This document shows, piece by piece, positions 44,895 to 52,414 of a stretch of DNA of 64,000 nucleotides. Both the position numbers and the translations under genes were made by a program. The notes under the pieces were generated by a model. The model did not search any database and was not told the origin of the DNA. It saw only the letters and a program-made list of their open reading frames with translations. This DNA comes from DASRDB01 sp035652815 (lineage in GTDB: Bacteria > Chloroflexota > Ktedonobacteria > Ktedonobacterales > Ktedonobacteraceae), in NCBI GenBank assembly GCA_035652815.1, contig DASRDB010000018.1:1-64000 (forward strand), read 5' to 3'. Within the stretch, counting starts at the first letter, position 1. The number at the start of each line of letters is the position of its first letter.

Positions 44895-45695
44895 ATGGAT
44901 AGGTTGCATAGCGATGTTCTTCAACAAGGAAAAGAGGCGTGGAATAGCTGGAGAGCCAACAATCCCTTTGTGCGGCCTGACCTGAGTGGGGCTATACTTG
45001 ATGGCATGGATTTGTCCGGTTATCATCTGCATGGAGTCAATATGCATCAAACCTCGCTCAAAGGCGCAAAGGTGGTAGGGGTTGACTTGACGATTTCCGA
45101 CCTGAGCGAGGCGCAGCTTCAAGGTGCGGATCTCACTCAGGCAGCTATTGGGGGATCGCTCCTTCGTACTGCGAATTTGCAAGGTGCCGTGTTGATACAG
45201 ACAGACCTGGATGAGTCAGAGCTACAAGAAGTCAACTTGCAAGAGGCGAATCTGAGTGGGGCCATACTGGGTCAAGCTGATTTGGCACGTGCCTCGCTTC
45301 ACAAAGCCATCCTGGTGGAAGCTGATCTTTCAGAAGCTGACCTATTTGAGGCTGACTTGAGCGAAGCCCAGTTACAAAGAGCTAACCTGAGTCGTGCAGG
45401 TCTGGTTAAGGCCAATGTGAGCAGAGCAAATTTGCAAGGAGCCATTTTGCGTAAGGCTTATTTACTGGCTGTCAACCTGAGTGGGGCGCGTCTAGAAGGA
45501 GCGGATTTGAGTGGAGCAAATTTCAGTGGTATCGGCTTGAGCCTGGGCAAGCAACGACTTCCAAACCCCAGTGAAGCTCACTTGCAGGGAACAGCTTTTC
45601 GAGGCGTCAATTTAAGCGGAGCCGACTTGCGCGGAGTGGACCTGACGGGTGTTGATTTGAGTGAAGCACTTCTTGAGGGAGCGCTGTTAACTTGA
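44895..45695 (+). CDS. Pentapeptide-repeat protein, possible immunity protein
   Basis: A 266-residue protein made almost wholly of A(D/N)Lxx-type pentapeptides (for example LSEADLFEADLSEAQLQRAN), which fold into a right-handed beta-helix. A short helical head (1-28) precedes the repeats. Pentapeptide proteins often mimic DNA or shield protein targets. It lies directly behind the RHS nuclease in the usual immunity position, so it may block the AHH tip, but this is inference. ATG 44895 has GGAG about 15 bases upstream, which is rather far. No signal peptide is seen. Confidence 0.75.
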   Translation: MDRLHSDVLQQGKEAWNSWRANNPFVRPDLSGAILDGMDLSGYHLHGVNMHQTSLKGAKVVGVDLTISDLSEAQLQGADLTQAAIGGSLLRTANLQGAVLIQTDLDESELQEVNLQEANLSGAILGQADLARASLHKAILVEADLSEADLFEADLSEAQLQRANLSRAGLVKANVSRANLQGAILRKAYLLAVNLSGARLEGADLSGANFSGIGLSLGKQRLPNPSEAHLQGTAFRGVNLSGADLRGVDLTGVDLSEALLEGALLT

Positions 45696-45746
45696 AAGAG
45701 ATGCTTCATGTGATGAATGCTGGACCTGCTCAGCGAGTGGCATCAC

Positions 45747-45950
45747 ATGACCTTTGTGCCATACCTTCGGGTTTGCCTCCATTATGGTGGATTACCTGGT
45801 TTAGAGCGTATTAGCAATCTCATACCTGATGAACTAGCCTACTTACGGGAAGGACTTCTCCCTTTTTATCAGAGAAGAGAATGTCTGGTGCGTACTTTCA
45901 AAGAGTACTACGCTGTCAATCTTCATTGCACACTTTTACGATGCGGGTGA
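45747..45950 (+). pseudogene. Truncated gene, 3' end replaced by a palindromic element
   Basis: ATG 45747 opens coding-like text (MTFVPYLRVCLHYGGLPGLE, then LIPDELAYLREGLLPFYQ). At base 45906 the frame runs into a 109-bp palindromic element and stops inside it at TGA 45948-45950, so the last 14 codons are element-derived. The residues before the junction are reminiscent of short immunity-type proteins, but no family is certain. An in-frame ATG lies at 45717. It may be a disrupted immunity gene of the toxin locus. Confidence 0.4.
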
Positions 45951-46014
45951 AACGACACGATAAGCCATGTTCATCCTTCCCAAAAGGGATGCAATGAAAG
46001 TTGACAGCGTAGTA
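45906..46014. mobile_element. 109-bp palindromic mini-element (MITE-like)
   Basis: TACTACGCTGTCAATCTTCA (start of the left arm, 45906-45930) is mirrored by the right arm 45990-46014 over 25 bp with two mismatches. The element interrupts an open frame and lies 81 bases before the orphan RHS tip. It encodes nothing and has terminal inverted repeats, as expected of a non-autonomous element or a recombination scar. Confidence 0.6.
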
Positions 46015-46119
46015 TGTAAACGTGCGGGGATTATCTTTCAGAGAACCAATGGTATCTCTGGAGCCAGCAGAAAGGGTTAACACCCTTAACATTTCAACGG
46101 AAGTACGAGCTACCAGTAC

Positions 46120-47766
46120 TTGTACTGCAACACGCAGCCCCATCAACTGAGCGGGGTGTATGCCTCCGGGAGTACCTGCTCCTCGAAAAATGGAGCGGTC
46201 TATACCAGTGGGTACGACAATTGGGGCAATGTGACGAGCCGCACTTATAGCGGTACGACGGCCACCCTATCCTACGACCTGTTCGACCACCTGACCCAAT
46301 GGTACGTCAGTGCCACCAACCAGGAACAGTACCTCTACGACGCCTCCGGTGAGCGCGTGTTGCGCCGTTCCACCAACACAAGTGGCACCACGCTCACGGT
46401 CTACGCCTTCGGCTTGGAGGACCACCAGTACAGCGGCGGAGGGACCAATCAGGCGAATACCTACTACTACACTCTGGCAGGTCGATTGCTTGGTGCGCTA
46501 GATAGCAACGGGACGACCTTCTACCTGACCGATACCTTGGGCAGTGTCCTGCTCAGCTTCACCAACGTGGCTGGGGGAGCCTCCATCAAGGCGGGGCAGG
46601 TCTTTGGCCCGTATGGGAATGCGCGCTACCATGCTGGCACGTTCAACACCGCCAAAGGCTTTACCGGGCAGTACAACGATGGCCTGACGGGGTTGGACTA
46701 CTATGGGGCGCGGTATTATGATCCGGTAGTCGGCGTCTTCCTATCGGCGGATAGTGTGGATGGCAATGCGCTGGGCGACAATCCGTATGCGTATGTGGGA
46801 GGCAACCCTGAAACATTCAGTGATCCATCTGGCCATCTGCTTACCTGGCATGGTGGGGCGGGAGGCGATGGCTGGACCTCGCCGGTCACCTATGGGACAA
46901 ATCCCAATGCCTGGACGAATTATGGCCCCCCTGTTGCGCCCTCGGTGGTGGGGGGCTTTGGGGGGCCATCCATCAGTGGCTATCAGCCCGGTGCGACGAG
47001 TGGTCCTTCGGTGAGCCAGGATACGTGTTCGCAACTGGGATGTAGTGTCTGGGCGCGGCTGCGAACCGGCAGCATTCAGGTGGCGACCCCAGCCCAAACC
47101 ACGATGTGCATGTTTGGTGCCTGCTTCCAGGTGCCAGCCCTCAGCTATCACTGGGTCGATACCGAAACGCCTGCCTGTCTTGCGACAGGGCCGTATGTCT
47201 GTCACAATGAGGCCTCCGATTCCTCGGCAGAGGGCGACCGGGATAAGAATCTGGGCGGCGTGGCGGATGGGGGGATAATGGCGGCGGATGCGGCTGGAGG
47301 AGAAGCCGGAACTAACGAGGGATATCCGAATAAAAGTCCCGGAACTTTACAAGGCGACCTTGAGGAAGCTGGGCGTTTGGGAGTACATCCTTTAAAGATC
47401 GGCGATCCCGAGTTGCATGGCATGCTTCAGGGAGCTTCAAAGGAGAATCCATTCCGTATTAAATGGGCAGTGAATACTAATGGGGATTTGGGCATTATTC
47501 CTCATAGTGTACCTGATCCGTTAAGCGGTAATGGATTCACGGAAATATACCATACAGTCATATTTGGTGGGGAAAATGTGCTTGTAGCAGGAGAAGGGGG
47601 ATTGTTTATCAATGACGATGGTATATATGAAGCGGCTTGGCTGGATAATAACAGTGGACATTACGTTCCTCGAGACCTTGCAGCATGGGATAGAGCCTAT
47701 AATACAATAGGCATACCAGCATTTCGTGATGCAGGAGTAATTGTACCTGAGGACCTTGAGTTTTAG
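46120..47766 (+). CDS. Orphan RHS tip: partial RHS core fused to a different C-terminal domain
   Basis: About 548 codons from TTG 46120. The frame is open only from after TAA 46087-46089, and similarity to the main RHS gene starts at about 46096. From there to about 46840 the sequence follows bases 42729-43473 of the main gene at a constant offset of 3367 bases, including GLDYYGARYYDPVVGVFLSA and NPYAYVGGNPETFSDPSGH. It then diverges completely. The last 140 residues are AT-rich and end with IYHTVIFGGENVLVAGEGG and DNNSGHYVPRDLAAWD. There is no signal peptide, shell or Hint. It is probably a silent cassette for recombination into the main gene; independent expression is doubtful. Confidence 0.8.
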   Translation: MYCNTQPHQLSGVYASGSTCSSKNGAVYTSGYDNWGNVTSRTYSGTTATLSYDLFDHLTQWYVSATNQEQYLYDASGERVLRRSTNTSGTTLTVYAFGLEDHQYSGGGTNQANTYYYTLAGRLLGALDSNGTTFYLTDTLGSVLLSFTNVAGGASIKAGQVFGPYGNARYHAGTFNTAKGFTGQYNDGLTGLDYYGARYYDPVVGVFLSADSVDGNALGDNPYAYVGGNPETFSDPSGHLLTWHGGAGGDGWTSPVTYGTNPNAWTNYGPPVAPSVVGGFGGPSISGYQPGATSGPSVSQDTCSQLGCSVWARLRTGSIQVATPAQTTMCMFGACFQVPALSYHWVDTETPACLATGPYVCHNEASDSSAEGDRDKNLGGVADGGIMAADAAGGEAGTNEGYPNKSPGTLQGDLEEAGRLGVHPLKIGDPELHGMLQGASKENPFRIKWAVNTNGDLGIIPHSVPDPLSGNGFTEIYHTVIFGGENVLVAGEGGLFINDDGIYEAAWLDNNSGHYVPRDLAAWDRAYNTIGIPAFRDAGVIVPEDLEF

Positions 47767-47815
47767 CTAGGGCTCGGTGTATAGATACAATTGTACCCTG
47801 GGCCTCAACTGGTTC

Positions 47816-47873
47816 TGTCAAAAGAATATCCTATTCTAACAAAATAATAGAGAGAAAGGATATTCTTTTGACA
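47816..47873. repeat. Perfect 16-bp inverted repeat before the immunity candidate
   Basis: TGTCAAAAGAATATCC (47816-47831) and GGATATTCTTTTGACA (47858-47873) are perfect complements around 26 AT-rich bases. They begin 50 bases after the orphan-tip stop and end 21 bases before ATG 47895. The repeat could be a terminator-like hairpin, an operator or element ends. Confidence 0.7.
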
Positions 47874-47894
47874 AATATATGGAGGACATCCATC

Positions 47895-48584
47895 ATGGAA
47901 CCCGAGATAACATGCAATTGGTTGTTGCAACAAGACCCAATTGTTGTGAAGCGGTGGATTGTTGAAATTGTAGAGGAAAAGCGTCCCGATTGGGAGGATC
48001 ATATCTGGCCGTGTTTGGCTGAGGGAGCTGCTGCCCTTTCTCGACGAAAGGGAGAAAAATCAGGCCATCTTGATCTGGAATGGGCGAGTGTGTGTGTGAT
48101 GGCATATAGCTATATGATCCAGGGGATAAAGCGACATCGACGTTTTGTTGGCCCTCGTATGCCTGAAGTAATGTGTCAGCAGCGCACATTTTCCTATGCG
48201 TATGCTCTGATGCTTGTGAGGGAAACTTGTATTTTACAGTTGGGACATGTACCAGGAGATTTGCTCCGTGATGTTAACCACTTTATCCACTGGTTTTTTG
48301 AAGACCTGGCTTTCACTCCAGAAACGTACTTGCAACAGCGAACTAAGATCAATATCTTAACGTTAGCAGAACGCCTGGAGTTGCAGCGTTGCCGTGAAAA
48401 ACTCTCATTCCTGATGAGATTAGAGCAAGCTCATGTGCTTCCATCACATCAGGAGCTACAGCCCTGGCTGGACCTGGGCATTCAATTAGAGCAGGAAGAT
48501 AGAAAAAGGAAGGCAGTAGCCCATCATATAGCACCCCCGCTCCTCGCTGAGGAGCAGGGGAGTGATCTTAAGACTGAGGGGTAA
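47895..48584 (+). CDS. Hypothetical helical protein, candidate immunity protein for the orphan tip
   Basis: A 229-residue, mainly alpha-helical soluble protein with several Cys and Trp (CNWLLQQDPIVVKRWIVEIV, HFIHWFFEDLAFTPETYLQQ). No known family is recognised. ATG 47895 follows TGGAGG at 9 bases; a TTG at 47868 with AAAGGA is possible. Its position straight after the toxin tip and its AT-rich composition, matching the tip, fit a cognate immunity gene. This is inference from place, not from sequence similarity. Confidence 0.6.
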   Translation: MEPEITCNWLLQQDPIVVKRWIVEIVEEKRPDWEDHIWPCLAEGAAALSRRKGEKSGHLDLEWASVCVMAYSYMIQGIKRHRRFVGPRMPEVMCQQRTFSYAYALMLVRETCILQLGHVPGDLLRDVNHFIHWFFEDLAFTPETYLQQRTKINILTLAERLELQRCREKLSFLMRLEQAHVLPSHQELQPWLDLGIQLEQEDRKRKAVAHHIAPPLLAEEQGSDLKTEG

Positions 48585-48587
48585 TAG

Positions 48588-48728
48588 AAAAAGCATTCTC
48601 CTAGTTTTCTTCAGAGTGAGGTTGTTGATTTGGGACAGAAGCTGCCTGGTCCGTTACCGGGGACATTAGGAGACAATCTGAGTCCTGCCTTGATCGCTAG
48701 ATGGACACCTTCTCGCTTCTGTCTTTAA
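48588..48728 (+). pseudogene. Possible short coding remnant
   Basis: Between the 229-residue gene and the HEAT pseudogene, a frame without a start reads VVDLGQKLPGPLPGTLGDNL then SPALIARWTPSRFCL and stop. The Pro/Gly/Leu pattern looks protein-like, but it is too short to name. It may be debris of an earlier toxin or immunity gene. Confidence 0.2.
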
Positions 48729-48782
48729 AGATGGCGCTACCTTATATACCGATTTCGATTTTCTGGTGATGAGGTTAAGATA

Positions 48783-49349
48783 ATGGATACATTGGATTTA
48801 AACAGCGCCTTAGTCCGCTTAGAAAGCGACGAGCCTGAAGCGCAGATAGCAGCGTTGGATGAAGCGACGGACATATTGAAACGATTCGGGCGTAAGCTGG
48901 TTGATCGATTTGTGCGTGTCCCTGATCGGTAGTTCATCTGGGAGAGGCTTTTTCGTTTCGGGCCATATGTGATAGAGCCATTGAAAGAAGTGCTCGCACG
49001 AACAGATGACCCCGAATTGCGTGCCTATAGTGCTACTGTGCTGCTCACATTTGGGGATAAAAGTGTGATTCCCCTCTTGCTGGAATTACTTTCAACGGAA
49101 GAAAGATACCTGTGTCCCATTGCCCATTGTTTGGCGCGTGCCCAGGTGGTCGAGGCCGGAGATCGCATGATCGAACGGCTGAGAACGCTGGGTTATACGG
49201 AGAAGGTCGATATGCTTGGAATACAATGTTTGCTGATGGCGTTAAAAGATTTGGGCAGAACGCTTCCGCCTGATCTGATTGAGCGTTTTCAGCAACCTGA
49301 TGTTCCCTTCTGGGAGATTCGCATTTACATGGAGAAGCTTTTTCTGTAA
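48783..49349 (+). pseudogene. HEAT-repeat protein interrupted by an in-frame TAG
   Basis: ATG 48783 starts MDTLDLNSALVRLESDEPEA and runs 49 codons to TAG 48930-48932. The same frame then continues without a break (FIWERLFRFGPYVIEPLKEV, DDPELRAYSATVLLTFGDKS) to TAA at 49349. Read through, it would be 188 residues of HEAT-like helical repeats, a fold common among immunity and scaffold proteins. The amber codon is therefore probably a nonsense mutation, or less likely a recoding site. The downstream piece has no good start of its own; GTG 48969 lacks a clear ribosome site. Confidence 0.75.
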
Positions 49350-49401
49350 TTTCTTCTCGTTCAGTGGTGGCAGAACGCATCTGTTATCCGCCGGGAGATC
49401 A

Positions 49402-49444
49402 TTATATCTGCGTCCTCTCATAACCTAAGAGGACGCAGATATAA
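49402..49444 (+). terminator. 17-bp perfect hairpin
   Basis: TTATATCTGCGTCCTCT (49402-49418) and its exact complement (49428-49444) flank a 9-base loop, after the HEAT gene and before the first WD40 gene. The tail is ATAATG-rich, not a T-run. It is a likely transcript end. Confidence 0.6.
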
Positions 49445-49483
49445 TAATGTGAGAATCAGAATGATCTGAGAGAAGTGTTATCT

Positions 49484-50407
49484 ATGGAGAAAGGAACTTG
49501 TCTTGTCCGCTATCAAGGGCATCAAAAGGAAATCTCAGCCCTGGCCTGGTCGTCAGATGGACGCTTTCTTGCCTCAGTCAGCAGAGAGGGGGTGGTTCAT
49601 GTGTGGGAGGCAATGAGCGGCAGGTTAGTACGGCAATTTGGGAATTATGCTGATAATGCGTTTGCCCTGGCTTGGTCACCCGATGGGGAATACCTGGCTT
49701 CTTGCGGAGGCCTGCGTTCGGTGCGTGAAAATCAAGTGGATATCTGGCAACCACATAGTGGCCACTTACTGTGGACGTATCGCGCCTTTGAAGGAGAAGT
49801 GAGTTCCCTGGCTTGGACCCGCAACAGCGATGAACTAGCAATTGGCTGTTGGGATAGCACAGTTCACCTGTGGAATCGCGTCACGGGGAGCGGGCAGATT
49901 CTCTTCACTACTGATACCAATCCCGACTTTATCTATGCAGTGTCCTGGTCTCCTGGAGAAGACTACCTGGCGGTGGCCACTGATGAGGGACAAGTGGTGG
50001 TGCTGCGGCGAGCAGACAAATGGCAGGTGGCTTTTACCGCCCGACGTTCTCGTGGAGGGGTCAATGATGCACAATGGGCTCCTCATCAAACCTGGATTGC
50101 ATCGGTGGGTAGTGCTATCCAGGTATGGGAAGCCTTTAGTGGAACAACGATTACTACCTATGCTGGACATGCAGGATCAGTGAGGAAACTGTGTTGGTCA
50201 CCTAATGGATGCTATCTTGCGTCTGCAGATAGCGATCATACAGTCCATATCTGGGAAGCCGCAACTGGAAGGTTGGTGCAAAGGTATGAAGGCTATGAAG
50301 GTTGCATAAAGGGAGGATTAGGCTGGTTGCCTGATGGAACAGCTCTGGCATGGGGAAACGAGGCAAAAGAGGTTGAAGTCTGGGATGTGTCCTTTTTGGC
50401 AGAGTGA
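49484..50407 (+). CDS. Seven-bladed WD40 beta-propeller protein
   Basis: A 307-residue protein made only of WD40 repeats. Seven blades can be counted, each with the A-W-S-P-(D/G)-G core and a closing W dipeptide, for example LAWSSDGRFLASVSREGVVH then VWEA, and CWSPNGCYLASADSDHTVHI then WEA. It has no other domain, signal peptide or membrane helix. WD40 propellers are protein-docking platforms. ATG 49484 was chosen (GAGAGAAG upstream); GTG 49475 is in frame. It sits among immunity-like genes, 26 bases before the SUKH gene, so the two are probably co-transcribed. Confidence 0.85.
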   Translation: MEKGTCLVRYQGHQKEISALAWSSDGRFLASVSREGVVHVWEAMSGRLVRQFGNYADNAFALAWSPDGEYLASCGGLRSVRENQVDIWQPHSGHLLWTYRAFEGEVSSLAWTRNSDELAIGCWDSTVHLWNRVTGSGQILFTTDTNPDFIYAVSWSPGEDYLAVATDEGQVVVLRRADKWQVAFTARRSRGGVNDAQWAPHQTWIASVGSAIQVWEAFSGTTITTYAGHAGSVRKLCWSPNGCYLASADSDHTVHIWEAATGRLVQRYEGYEGCIKGGLGWLPDGTALAWGNEAKEVEVWDVSFLAE

Positions 50408-50433
50408 GCTACATGTGTTAAGGAACAAAAGTC

Positions 50434-51126
50434 ATGCCTGATCGCTCTGTCGAATTGTGTGAGCGCATTCGAGAACATTGCCGACTGATGGGAAACTATG
50501 GCCTAGATGCTGGTTGGGAGGAAATGCGTGGTTATATTGATGAGGAGGGAAACATCCGTTACCGGATCGTTACCCACGACCCTGAAACGGGCTTTGAATT
50601 TCCCCCTGCGACTGAAGAACAGCTTCAGGCTACTGAGGCGGCGTTGGGTCTTCCCTTACCTCCGATGTTACACGCCCTTTATAGCCAGGTCGCCAATGGA
50701 GGCTTTGGTCCAGGCTTTGGCATCACTGGAGCAAAAGGTGCGTACTACTTTGGGAATGATGGTCGTTACCAGACGATTGATATGTGTACTGATTCGAATC
50801 CACTCGTTGAGTATATCGATTTGAGCCAGTATGAGCAGGAGCATGGCAATCCTCCCTATTTTGAGTTGCGCGAGCGAATCCAGCCAGCCCACTTTTGGCA
50901 CCTGTGCTATCATGGCTGTAGTATCGATGATTGTATTGATGGATATAGTGGTCGCATCTATCAGGTAAGTTGGGTTGGAAGTCTACCAGATTCCTTTCTG
51001 CCGAATAATGCTCATCCAGGGGAATTTGTGCAAGAAGCGGTCATCGGATACTGGCGCATTGCCGATTCCTTAGAAGAATATCTGGAGCTTTGGCTCAACA
51101 ATGAAGTACTCCATCCATTTGGCTAA
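50434..51126 (+). CDS. SMI1/KNR4 (SUKH) family protein, probable immunity protein
   Basis: A 230-residue protein with the SUKH core motif PPATEEQLQATEAALGLPLP followed by PMLHALYSQVANGGFGPGFG, which is diagnostic of the family. The C-terminal part is longer than the minimal fold and includes HLCYHGCSIDDCIDGYSGRI. SUKH proteins are the most common immunity partners of diverse polymorphic nuclease toxins. No toxin lies directly upstream here, so it may protect against tips carried by neighbours or once present in this locus. ATG 50434 follows GGAAC. Confidence 0.85.
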   Translation: MPDRSVELCERIREHCRLMGNYGLDAGWEEMRGYIDEEGNIRYRIVTHDPETGFEFPPATEEQLQATEAALGLPLPPMLHALYSQVANGGFGPGFGITGAKGAYYFGNDGRYQTIDMCTDSNPLVEYIDLSQYEQEHGNPPYFELRERIQPAHFWHLCYHGCSIDDCIDGYSGRIYQVSWVGSLPDSFLPNNAHPGEFVQEAVIGYWRIADSLEEYLELWLNNEVLHPFG

Positions 51127-51196
51127 AGGATGGCTTGTTGTTCTGCTAACGTAGGCGTCTCATGGCTGTGTGAGTCTGTTTAAAGGCTTTAGTTGA

Positions 51197-51316
51197 ATCC
51201 TTTGGTCGTTTGAGGATCCATCAGGAGATTGGGCGTATGCATCTTTCTCGGCAGATTCCCGCTATCTAATCGTTGTTGCTCCTTATCATTTGGATGTTTT
51301 TCGTAGAGGGACATAA
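51197..51316 (+). pseudogene. Fragment of a beta-propeller gene
   Basis: After an upstream TGA the frame reads LWSFEDPSGDWAYASFSADS then RYLIVVAPYHLDVFRRGT and TAA. The text S-F-S-A-D-S-R-Y-L-I-V-V is a propeller blade core. It is 40 codons with no start. It is probably the remains of another repeat gene, or a former part of the WD40 gene that follows 21 bases later. Confidence 0.35.
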
Positions 51317-51337
51317 TGAACGAAGTGCAGAAGTGAG

Positions 51338-52297
51338 ATGAGGCAAGCTAGCACAGAGTATATCTATTATGGACATACAAATGCAGTATGGACCATATGC
51401 TGGTCGCCTGATGGCAGGTTCATTGCATCAGGAGGGGATGATCTCGTGGTGCGGGTGTGGAATGCGAAGAATGGTGAGGAGTATGCCCTTATCAGGGAAC
51501 CGATCAGTAATGTGGAGACTGTATGTTGGTCCCCTGATAGCTCATGCCTCGCGATTGGATACGCAAGCGGGATTATTCAGCTCTGGGATGTGAGTATGGA
51601 CAGCTTGCTTTTACGCTATCGAGGGCATGGCGATGCTGTACATAGTCTCTCCTGGTCTCCCGATGCACACTATCTGGTTTCGGGAGGGGCGGATCATCTG
51701 GCTCATGTATGGGAGCGGGCGTCTGGACGGCTTGTGTTGACCTATCAGGGACATGATGAACCGATTACAGTAGTGGCCTGGTCACCGGATGGCAAGCTTA
51801 TTGCTTCAGGTAGTTATGACCGGACAGTTCAGATCTGGGAACCTTTGACGGGGAGGCTTGTGACACGGTATGAAGGACACCTGGACTCAGGGGGCGTCCT
51901 TGCTCTTGCCTGGTCTCCTGATAGCCAATCTCTTGTTTCCTCAGCTTATGGGGATGGGCAATTGTCGGTGTGGACCGCTGAGCATGCCGAGCAGTTATGT
52001 ACCTATCAGGGACATGTTGGTCATGTGCGAGCAGTGGCCTGGTCGCCGCATGCTTCCCTGATTGCGTCAGGAGGGGATGATACCACTGTACAAGTATGGG
52101 ATGCTATAGGGTGTAGGAAGCGGTCAATATATACAGGGGCGATTCCTGGCGAAAAGTACTGGGAAGCTGATCGTAATCGGTATGCCGTCTACGCCGTAGC
52201 CTGGTCCCCTGCTGGTAAACGTATTGCTTCGGGAGGATGGAGCCTTACTCCTGAAAAGCATGAAGGTATCGTCCATGTTTGGGTAGTTGAAGCATAG
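51338..52297 (+). CDS. Second seven-bladed WD40 beta-propeller protein
   Basis: A 319-residue protein of seven WD40 blades (ICWSPDGRFIASGGDDLVVR then VWNA; VAWSPDGKLIASGSYDRTVQ then IWEP; five more). It lacks enzymatic or membrane segments. It resembles the 49484-50407 protein and may be an old duplicate. The start is weak: ATG 51338 overlaps the end of a 6-codon frame (ATGAACGAAGTGCAGAAGTGA, 51316-51336 by spacing) that follows GAGGG, so re-initiation coupling or a small frameshift at the true start is possible. Confidence 0.82.
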   Translation: MRQASTEYIYYGHTNAVWTICWSPDGRFIASGGDDLVVRVWNAKNGEEYALIREPISNVETVCWSPDSSCLAIGYASGIIQLWDVSMDSLLLRYRGHGDAVHSLSWSPDAHYLVSGGADHLAHVWERASGRLVLTYQGHDEPITVVAWSPDGKLIASGSYDRTVQIWEPLTGRLVTRYEGHLDSGGVLALAWSPDSQSLVSSAYGDGQLSVWTAEHAEQLCTYQGHVGHVRAVAWSPHASLIASGGDDTTVQVWDAIGCRKRSIYTGAIPGEKYWEADRNRYAVYAVAWSPAGKRIASGGWSLTPEKHEGIVHVWVVEA

Positions 52298-52326
52298 GTT
52301 CCCCATAAGGGATGTTCATGCTGTAA

Positions 52327-52353
52327 GTCTCACCAGGAATTTCCTGGTGAGAC
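52327..52353. terminator. Palindromic hairpin between convergent genes
   Basis: GTCTCACCAGGAA and TTCCTGGTGAGAC form a perfect 13-bp inverted repeat around one T. It lies between the WD40 gene and the convergent histidine kinase gene and can act in both directions. Confidence 0.6.
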
Positions 52354-52414
52354 ATGGTCTATTTTATGCCTGATTCACTAGCCAATAACCTGGCCAGGAA
52401 ATTTTGAGGAAGCA

